DNA of 62,635 nt from Lachnospiraceae bacterium. Lineage in GTDB: Bacteria > Bacillota_A > Clostridia > Lachnospirales > Lachnospiraceae. Position numbers and translations under genes: made by a program. Numbering within the stretch: position 1 is the stretch's first letter; the number at the start of each line of letters is the position of its first letter. The notes beneath the pieces were generated by a model. The model had not been told where the DNA came from, ran no database searches, and was given only the letters and a program-made list of their open reading frames with translations. Positions 57,504-62,635 of the stretch are shown piece after piece. The DNA lies in the NCBI GenBank assembly GCA_017391465.1, contig JAFOYH010000037.1, positions 1-62,635 on the forward strand, read 5' to 3'.

Positions 57504-58022
57504 ATGGCAAATCCAATTGTTACAATTACTATGGAAAACGGCGATGTGATGAAAGCTGAACTTTATCCAGAAATCGCTCCGAATACAGTAAACAACTTCA
57601 TTTCCCTTGTACAGAAAGGCTACTACGATGGTTTAATCTTCCATCGTGTCATTCGTGGATTTATGATTCAGGGTGGATGTCCAAACGGTACAGGTATGGG
57701 CGGCCCAGGCTACTCAATCCGCGGTGAATTCGCACAGAACGGTTTCGCAAACCCATTAAAACATGATGCAGGTGTTTTATCTATGGCTCGTACAATGATG
57801 CCAAACTCCGCTGGTTCCCAGTTCTTTATCATGCACCAGTCAGCTCCACACCTTGATGGTGCTTATGCTGCTTTTGGTAAAATTACTGAAGGTATGGACA
57901 TCGTTGATCAGATTGCTGCAGTTCCAACAAACCGCATGGATGCTCCTGTTATTCCACAGAAAATCGCTTCCATGACTGTTGAACTCTTTGGAGAAACTTA
58001 TCCTGAACCTGTAAAATGCTAA
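57504..58022 (+). CDS. cyclophilin-type peptidyl-prolyl cis-trans isomerase
   Basis: 172 aa, a single cytoplasmic cyclophilin domain without signal peptide: IFHRVIRGFMIQGGCPNGTGMGGPGYSI with the catalytic Arg in the FHRV segment, and MARTMMPNSAGSQFFIMH with the active Phe. It speeds proline isomerisation during folding. AAAGG precedes the ATG. Strong codon bias points to good expression. Confidence 0.95.
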   Translation: MANPIVTITMENGDVMKAELYPEIAPNTVNNFISLVQKGYYDGLIFHRVIRGFMIQGGCPNGTGMGGPGYSIRGEFAQNGFANPLKHDAGVLSMARTMMPNSAGSQFFIMHQSAPHLDGAYAAFGKITEGMDIVDQIAAVPTNRMDAPVIPQKIASMTVELFGETYPEPVKC

Positions 58023-58050
58023 TTGAGTGAATATATAATCATTAGAAATA

Positions 58051-58082
58051 AAAAAGGAACAGAAAATTCTGTTCCTTTTTTT
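58051..58082. terminator. bidirectional terminator between the isomerase gene and tRNA-Leu
   Basis: The fourteen-base stem AAAAAGGAACAGAA with a two-base loop and T7; it ends the isomerase mRNA on the plus strand and tRNA-Leu on the minus strand. Confidence 0.92.
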
Positions 58083-58083
58083 A

Positions 58084-58166
58084 TGCGGAAGATGGGAGTC
58101 GAACCCACACGAGTGTGACCTCACTAGAACCTGAATCTAGCGCGTCTGCCATTCCGCCACTTCCGC
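58084..58166 (-). tRNA. tRNA-Leu (anticodon CAG)
   Basis: 83 nt class II tRNA with acceptor GCGGAAG/CTTCCGC, an anticodon loop TTCAGGT, a long variable arm and the T-loop GGTTCGACTCC. Confidence 0.95.
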
Positions 58167-58187
58167 GTTCTATCTTACGACTTAAAT

Positions 58188-58216
58188 ATATTATCAAAAA
58201 AGCCCTGAAGAATCAA
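58188..58216 (-). promoter_or_regulatory. tRNA-Leu promoter embedded in the cls terminator
   Basis: -35 TTGATT (58211-58216), a 17-bp spacer and -10 TAATAT (58188-58193) on the minus strand. The -35 sits in the loop of the terminator hairpin and the spacer contains its 3' arm and T run. Confidence 0.7.
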
Positions 58217-58226
58217 GGCTTTTTTT
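58196..58226 (-). terminator. terminator of the cardiolipin synthase gene
   Basis: An A7-GCC / GGC-T6 stem with an eleven-base loop, about 35 bases after the stop. Confidence 0.75.
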
Positions 58227-58260
58227 AATTATTTTATCCACTCAAGCTTTCGACACGCTT

Positions 58261-59805
58261 CTACAACAGCGGCGAAAACAATCGCAACGTGGCCTGAACA
58301 CATTTTTGCCAGAACGGACGGCTTTTCCATGCATCCAGGCTGACACGCTCACTGACACGCATCGTATTCAGGAAATCTTCTTTCATCTCCATAACCGCAG
58401 GCACTTCCGTCATAAGAACACCACATTCATAATGCAGATAAAAACTTCGATAGTCCATGTTAATGGTTCCACACACACTACATTCATCATCGGTAATAAT
58501 ATTTTTCGCATGAATGAATCCTGGCACATATTCATAAATCCGAATACCATTCTCAAGCAATCGGCCATAATTCGAAATATTAACCATATATACATACCAT
58601 TTATCATATTTTCTCGGCGTGATAATACGAACATCAACACCGCTTCGAGCTGCACGACACAGATCATCAATCATACGGTTATCCAATACAAGATACGGTG
58701 TTGTAAAATAGATATAGTCTCTCGCCTTAGTAATCAGATGGGTAATCATCTCTTCAATCGGATTATCCGGATTATTCGCCGGACCATCGGCTACAGGCTG
58801 AACATAACCCGGTGCATCCACAGATAAAGTCGGACGATATTTATTATAATCCAACTGTTCTTTTTCTTTTGAGAGTTCCCACATCTCAAGGAATATCTCT
58901 GTGAGCCCCCAGACACCTTCACCTTCCAGACGAACAGCGGTATCTTTCCAGTGACCAAAACGTTCAATGAGATTGGCATATTCATCAGCCAGATTAACAC
59001 CGCCGGTATAACCAATATTCCCATCAATAATCGTAATCTTCTGATGGTTTCGATAGTTGAATGTAAGATAAGAAACATCTTTTATAATCGGTGCAAAAAT
59101 ACTGACACGAATACCCAGTTTAGCAAGATCATGACGAATTTTGTCTCCATCCATTCCCAACACACCAAAATCATCCAGTAAAAGACGAACTTCCACATGT
59201 TCTTTTGTCTTTCGCTCTAATATATCGATCAATCGCTGCCAGATCTCACCATCATGAGCAATAAAATATTCCATAAAGATAAACTTCTGCGCTTTTTCCA
59301 GGTCAGCAAACAAAGATTCAAAATGCTTTTCACCAAGATCGTAATACGTTACTCCCGTATTCTTATAAAGAGGAAATCCGTCGGAAATGAGGCATCGACT
59401 CACTTGAACCTTATTCGGATGCATCTCTCGAAGCTCTTCCAGGGTTTCCGGATTCTGAACTTTAAAATCGCGACCCTTCTGGGAAATCCGACGATACTTC
59501 TTATAAAAAGCCCAATTCTTGTGTTTACGTCCCCACATGAAGTAAAGGCAATAACCAAACACCGGCATAGCCATAATTATTACAATCCAAAATGAATTAA
59601 ATGAAGATGAATCATTGACCAAGACAAAAACAACCGCAATACTAATCATCTCTAAAAGCAAATATGCCCAGGATGCATAATCCTTTAAAATTCCAATCAA
59701 CAAAAGCATCGTAAGAACCTGCAAAACAATGGACACCAAAACAATACCCGCACGAATCAATATGGAACTTTTATTCTTAATAAACATTTCAATAACCTTT
59801 TGCAT
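58261..59805 (-). CDS. cls: cardiolipin synthase
   Basis: 514 aa. It joins two phosphatidylglycerols to cardiolipin at the membrane. Two N-terminal membrane segments (about 14-36 and 40-57, with a third at about 67-88) precede two phospholipase-D motifs: NYRNHQKITIIDGNIGYTGG and FIHAKNIITDDECSVCGTINMD, both with H-x-K-x4-D. The family length is about 480-520 aa. The start at 59805 has GGGAG eleven bases upstream; a Met at codon 7 with AAAAGG is an alternative. Confidence 0.93.
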   Translation of the reverse strand: MQKVIEMFIKNKSSILIRAGIVLVSIVLQVLTMLLLIGILKDYASWAYLLLEMISIAVVFVLVNDSSSFNSFWIVIIMAMPVFGYCLYFMWGRKHKNWAFYKKYRRISQKGRDFKVQNPETLEELREMHPNKVQVSRCLISDGFPLYKNTGVTYYDLGEKHFESLFADLEKAQKFIFMEYFIAHDGEIWQRLIDILERKTKEHVEVRLLLDDFGVLGMDGDKIRHDLAKLGIRVSIFAPIIKDVSYLTFNYRNHQKITIIDGNIGYTGGVNLADEYANLIERFGHWKDTAVRLEGEGVWGLTEIFLEMWELSKEKEQLDYNKYRPTLSVDAPGYVQPVADGPANNPDNPIEEMITHLITKARDYIYFTTPYLVLDNRMIDDLCRAARSGVDVRIITPRKYDKWYVYMVNISNYGRLLENGIRIYEYVPGFIHAKNIITDDECSVCGTINMDYRSFYLHYECGVLMTEVPAVMEMKEDFLNTMRVSERVSLDAWKSRPFWQKCVQATLRLFSPLL

Positions 59806-59830
59806 CCGATTATCACTCCCTTCCCGGAAT

Positions 59831-60094
59831 TCATATTTCTTTTTCAGTCATTTCTGATCTTTCAATCAATTTTAATTTTTCTAAACGGCTCAAACGTTTA
59901 ATGGCAGCCTCGCGTCGCATAGCTTCTTCTTTCGTTTCAAGCACCTCAAAGTAAATCAGCTCCACCGGAAGACGTGCCCGTGTATACCTGGCTCCACGCC
60001 CCTCATTGTGAGCTTTCACCCGTTTTTCCAGATGATTCGTCCAACCGGTATACAATGTACCGTCACTACATCGGACAATATATGTATAATTCAT
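59831..60094 (-). CDS. GIY-YIG nuclease-domain protein, UPF0213 type
   Basis: 87 aa. The single domain begins with YTYIVRCSDGTLYTGWTNHLEKRVKAHNEGRGARYTRARLPVELIY (read in parts), the signature of the short YhbQ/UPF0213 group, with the active Arg in KRVKAHN. These proteins are common in genomes but their task is unclear. It is 25 bases upstream of cls on the same strand and has its own promoter. Confidence 0.92.
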   Translation of the reverse strand: MNYTYIVRCSDGTLYTGWTNHLEKRVKAHNEGRGARYTRARLPVELIYFEVLETKEEAMRREAAIKRLSRLEKLKLIERSEMTEKEI

Positions 60095-60153
60095 CTAAAA
60101 TTCACTCTCTTTACTTGCATTATTCATTTTCCTACTAAATGGATATTATACCC

Positions 60154-60182
60154 ATTATATCGAATGCCTGAAACAATTTCAA
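60154..60182 (-). promoter_or_regulatory. promoter of the GIY-YIG gene
   Basis: -35 TTGAAA (60177-60182), a 17-bp spacer and a consensus -10 TATAAT (60154-60159) on the minus strand, downstream of the RNA-candidate terminator. So the gene does not depend on read-through from upstream. Confidence 0.82.
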
Positions 60183-60195
60183 TCGAACATCCAAT

Positions 60196-60223
60196 AAAAA
60201 AGGCACTGTCCGCAGACAGTGCC
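60196..60223 (-). terminator. terminator of the structured-RNA candidate
   Basis: A perfect nine-base stem GGCACTGTC / GACAGTGCC with a TGCG loop, followed by six T on the minus strand. Confidence 0.9.
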
Positions 60224-60400
60224 CCTTTATGATCAAGCAGCCGATGAAATAGTACTTTGACAAATGCCAGTCGCCCGGCCAAAAACATGTGATCAAATCG
60301 GCTGCATATTTTTCAATATGTATGGCCGATTATCATCGCCTGCCTTATATCTTATGTTCTTTTACCGAAAATGTGCCTTCGATTCCAAATCAGCACACAT
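60224..60400 (-). ncRNA. candidate structured RNA or cis-regulatory leader, family not recognised
   Basis: In the 319-base gap after the spoIIQ-like gene the minus strand can form: a hairpin at 60372-60397 (TGTGC/GCACA enclosing GATT/AATC); a closing stem of 60333-60345 with 60235-60247 (12 of 13 pairs); inside it ATCGGC/GCCGAT plus CATATT/AATATG with a GAAA tetraloop (60297-60330); and a smaller stem TTTGGC/GTCAAA. An alternative nine-base pairing (60297-60305 with 60237-60245) excludes the first fold. A terminator follows. I could not match it to a known riboswitch or 6S RNA. It may simply be the 3' untranslated region of the gene upstream. Confidence 0.5.
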
Positions 60401-60413
60401 ACACCTCGATCTA

Positions 60414-61091
60414 TCATGATTCTTTTTCCAGATAATCCTGTGGATTGACAGGCGCATCTTCTTTTGTCATTCCAAAGTATAAATGGCTGCCCTCTTCGGC
60501 AAAATATTTCGTTGGCTGAGCCACATTTCCAATGACCTGCCCCTTCACAATGGTATCACCTTCTTTTACACCAATGTCCTTCATCTGTCCATAAATGGCT
60601 TTGTAACCATTTCCCATATCTACAATGATCATCGAACCATTCACCGCATCTTCTGCCACAGATTCTACCTTTCCACCAAAAGATGCCACCACTTCCTGGT
60701 TGACATCCGCTTTGATTAACATCGCCGGATTGCATTTGTACTGATCCAATGTGTCAAAATAAATGGTTGTGTCCATGGAAAATGGTTTTAGAACATCACC
60801 TTCTGTTGGCATGACCATCTGAGCCTCTTCTCCAAAGGTTTCTGCCACATCTGCATTTGCCGCCTCGGAATCTTCAGCCATTTTCTCATCTGTTGGATTA
60901 TTCGTCGGAGCAGATACCTTTTCCGCTGTATTTTGTGCAATATTCTGAGCGACATTATCTTCTGTGTTTTTGTCCTTAATTCCTGAACGATATCCGGCAA
61001 TCCCGGAAATACTAAGTACAACAACTAAAGCACCCGTTAATACTGTGTAAAACCCATTCTGTTTCCAAAATTTTTTAATTCTTTCTTTCAC
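60414..61091 (-). CDS. spoIIQ: SpoIIQ-like M23/LytM-domain protein, probably inactive
   Basis: 225 aa. One membrane segment (about 17-34) follows a basic start and is followed by a low-complexity linker (40-95) and a LytM domain (about 125-215). SpoIIQ lies in the forespore membrane and contacts SpoIIIAH to form the channel between the two cells. The M23 zinc ligands are not intact: the HxH motif reads H203-L-Y205 and the upstream His/Asp motif is missing. It is therefore a scaffold rather than an enzyme, if the family assignment is right. It follows spoIID by 43 bases, the usual clostridial neighbour. Confidence 0.82.
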   Translation of the reverse strand: MKERIKKFWKQNGFYTVLTGALVVVLSISGIAGYRSGIKDKNTEDNVAQNIAQNTAEKVSAPTNNPTDEKMAEDSEAANADVAETFGEEAQMVMPTEGDVLKPFSMDTTIYFDTLDQYKCNPAMLIKADVNQEVVASFGGKVESVAEDAVNGSMIIVDMGNGYKAIYGQMKDIGVKEGDTIVKGQVIGNVAQPTKYFAEEGSHLYFGMTKEDAPVNPQDYLEKES

Positions 61092-61134
61092 CTGTTATCA
61101 CCTCGTAGCTTTAGTTTTGCCAAATGCAACGCAT

Positions 61135-62058
61135 TTATACATTGGTTCCCGGAAAATACCATGAAATTATTTCCTTCCATGTTTTCCCCTCATTTGCCAT
61201 GGCATTGGCACCGAACAGGCTAAGCCCAACACCATGCCCTTCGCCATAACAGGTAAATTCAATATGACTCTTTTTAACGACATACTCAAAACATGCAGAG
61301 GAGAGTCCCAGTCTTTGACGCACTTCCTCACCGGAATACACCTCAGCCCCAATTTGAATCTGTTTGACATAACCCGCACTGTCTTTTTCCACAATCTGCA
61401 TATGATCTGCACTCCATTGTCCACCGGAGTCCACTTTATTGTCTTTTATATCCACAGAATGACTCCATGCCCTCTGCCACCGATCTTCCGAAAATGAAAA
61501 TTTCTGAATATATTCGGGAGCACTTTTATCCCACAGACTCTCTACGCCCACAAGATATTCAATATTTCCGCTCCATACCTCTGAATAATAACGGGTTTTC
61601 CCATTGGATACAGCATAATATAAAGGAAGAATTGGCTCTCCTTTATATAAAATAATACAATCCTGTGTCTCTCGAATCGCTTTCCGAAGACGTTCATCCT
61701 CTACACCTTTAATCCACCGCTCACGGGCAGACATCCACGGCTGGTTCAACCGGGTGCCATCCACATATGTCCTGTTTTCCGCAACACAATAAAGATATGT
61801 GCGTAAAATCACAGCCATGGTTTTCAATGTTTCATCGTGTGCATCTGAATCCAGTACCGCACCAAGAACTCCTATGGCATAGGTTTCAAAATCCAGAACC
61901 TGATCCATCCCCTTTTGTTCCATATAAACAACAAGACCTTCGGAGGACTGTTCCCAGTCGACCGAAGGTCTGTATTTTTGATAAATATGTGTTCCCATAT
62001 AGGGAATCAGGATCATGCATCCCATTATAAGCCACCAAGGTCGTATCCTTATAGGAAT
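61135..62058 (-). CDS. spoIID: stage II sporulation protein D
   Basis: SpoIID/LytB protein, a lytic transglycosylase that thins septal peptidoglycan during engulfment with SpoIIM and SpoIIP. Marks are VLGAVLDSDAHDETLKTMAVILRTYL, YYAVSNGKTRYYSEVWSG and the end GEGHGVGLSLFGANAMANEGKTWKEIISWYFPG (read in parts). The first ATG (62025) has only a weak GGTGG site and cuts the membrane anchor short. A strong GGGGAGG lies before an in-frame ATT at 62058, which adds IPIRIRPWWLI and gives a normal basic-hydrophobic N terminus, so I extend the gene to 62058 with the start uncertain. Confidence 0.85.
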   Translation of the reverse strand: MPIRIRPWWLIMGCMILIPYMGTHIYQKYRPSVDWEQSSEGLVVYMEQKGMDQVLDFETYAIGVLGAVLDSDAHDETLKTMAVILRTYLYCVAENRTYVDGTRLNQPWMSARERWIKGVEDERLRKAIRETQDCIILYKGEPILPLYYAVSNGKTRYYSEVWSGNIEYLVGVESLWDKSAPEYIQKFSFSEDRWQRAWSHSVDIKDNKVDSGGQWSADHMQIVEKDSAGYVKQIQIGAEVYSGEEVRQRLGLSSACFEYVVKKSHIEFTCYGEGHGVGLSLFGANAMANEGKTWKEIISWYFPGTNV

Positions 62059-62145
62059 TCCTCCCCATTCATGGTCTCATTACAGGATATGCACGTTTAC
62101 AGAAAATGTGTCCGTCCCACGAACATCTTTCACCTGATCTGTAAA

Positions 62146-62635
62146 TTATTTTGTAAGTGCAAGAGTATCTCTGGCAATCATTAATTCTTCGTTTGTAGGA
62201 ATAACGAATACTTTAACTTTGGAATCAGCTGTTGTGATTTCGATTTCTTCGCCACGTTTGCCGTTAGCTTCTGCATCGATTTCGATTCCAAGGTATCCAA
62301 GGTAGTTACATACGCCTGCACGTGTAACACCACTGTTTTCACCAACACCTGCTGTGAATACGATAACATCAACACCGTTCATAGCTGCTGCGTAGGAACC
62401 AACGATTTTAGCTACCTGATATTTGAACATTTCAAGAGCATATTCACAACGTTTGTTGCCTGCATCTGCTGCCTGTTCAACGTCACGGAAGTCACTGCTT
62501 ACGCCGCTGACACCAAGAACACCAGATTTTTTATTAAGAATGTCTGTTACCTGTTTAACATCTAAGCCATGTTTTCCAGCGTAGAATTCAAGAACAGATG
62601 GGTCGATATCGCCACAACGTGTTCCCATCATAAGA
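62146..62635 (-). CDS. ackA: acetate kinase, C-terminal part
   Basis: About 162 codons to the stop at 62146; the frame is open to the window edge, so the N terminus lies beyond it. It makes ATP and acetate from acetyl phosphate. The visible part has [14 protein letters not shown] (MGTRSGDIDP in most homologues, Cys here), [25 protein letters not shown] and the closing [17 protein letters not shown]. Strong codon bias matches the other central-metabolism genes of the window. pta is not visible. Confidence 0.95.
   Translation of the reverse strand, partial: LMMGTRCGDIDPSVLEFYAGKHGLDVKQVTDILNKKSGVLGVSGVSSDFRDVEQAADAGNKRCEYALEMFKYQVAKIVGSYAAAMNGVDVIVFTAGVGENSGVTRAGVCNYLGYLGIEIDAEANGKRGEEIEITTADSKVKVFVIPTNEELMIARDTLALTK

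Noticed and set aside
60250..60300. GGGCGACTGGC on the minus strand, reminiscent of the ZTP (pfl) riboswitch
   Set aside because: The required downstream CCGCCTGGGCA-type pseudoknot segment is missing and no folate or purine gene follows.

Overview
The window reads as one continuous chromosomal segment from a low-to-moderate-GC, anaerobic, endospore-forming Clostridia bacterium, most likely in the Lachnospirales. Evidence seen directly: many sporulation genes (spoIIE, yabP, yabQ, a spoIIQ-like gene, spoIID, cwlD), an [FeFe]-hydrogenase maturase (hydF), a V/A-type ATPase operon in place of any visible F-type ATPase, electron-transfer flavoprotein genes and strong Gram-positive Shine-Dalgarno sites. 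No phage, IS element, integrase, CRISPR array or rRNA was found. The species is not assigned; the lactate/propionyl-CoA-type gene content recalls lactate-using propionate or butyrate producers such as Coprococcus catus or Anaerotignum (inference).

Layout. 1-4.2 kb: a 5'-truncated membrane protein, a DUF134-NifX regulator-like fusion, a MATE transporter, a serine acetyltransferase and a MarR regulator. 4.4-11.9 kb: a short-chain acyl-CoA block made of crotonase plus propionate CoA-transferase, a GntP-type permease, and acyl-CoA dehydrogenase-EtfB-EtfA. 12-17 kb: DegV, HydF, and a lactate permease followed by a GntR/FCD regulator, with a matching operator at the permease promoter. 17.2-20 kb: three tRNA genes, a glucose-type PTS transporter, and two tRNA genes. 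20-29.6 kb: a GH13 amylase, then the conserved division/sporulation block ftsH-tilS-spoIIE-divIC-yabQ-yabP-rqcP-hup (hpt and yabR absent). 29.7-32.1 kb: larC-larE, for the nickel-pincer cofactor of lactate racemase. 32.1-42.6 kb: a nucleotidyltransferase, an ACT-domain protein and a nine-gene V-ATPase operon with Na+-type residues in the K subunit. 42.8-57.4 kb: housekeeping genes (dCMP deaminase, TsaC/Sua5, CwlD, Nudix, ClpB, NAPRTase, Sir2, GlpK) plus two degenerate signalling proteins, a receiver-less-type response regulator and a histidine-kinase-like membrane protein. 57.5-62.6 kb: peptidyl-prolyl isomerase, tRNA-Leu, cardiolipin synthase, a GIY-YIG protein, a structured-RNA candidate, SpoIIQ-like and SpoIID, and the 3' part of acetate kinase.

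How the genes fit together (inference from families): lactate enters by LldP, can be racemised by a Lar system whose cofactor enzymes LarC and LarE are here, and is converted to CoA esters by the CoA-transferase. Crotonase dehydrates a 3-hydroxyacyl-CoA and the Acd/EtfBA complex reduces an enoyl-CoA, while acetate kinase recovers ATP. The usual butyrate partners thiolase and 3-hydroxybutyryl-CoA dehydrogenase are not next to these genes, so the exact substrate is open.

Most notable non-coding observations: a candidate structured RNA with two mutually exclusive folds and its own terminator (about 60196-60400, minus strand), a GntR-family operator at the lldP promoter, a near-perfect 34-bp palindrome lying across the promoter of the DUF134-NifX gene, and a tRNA promoter embedded in the preceding gene's terminator.
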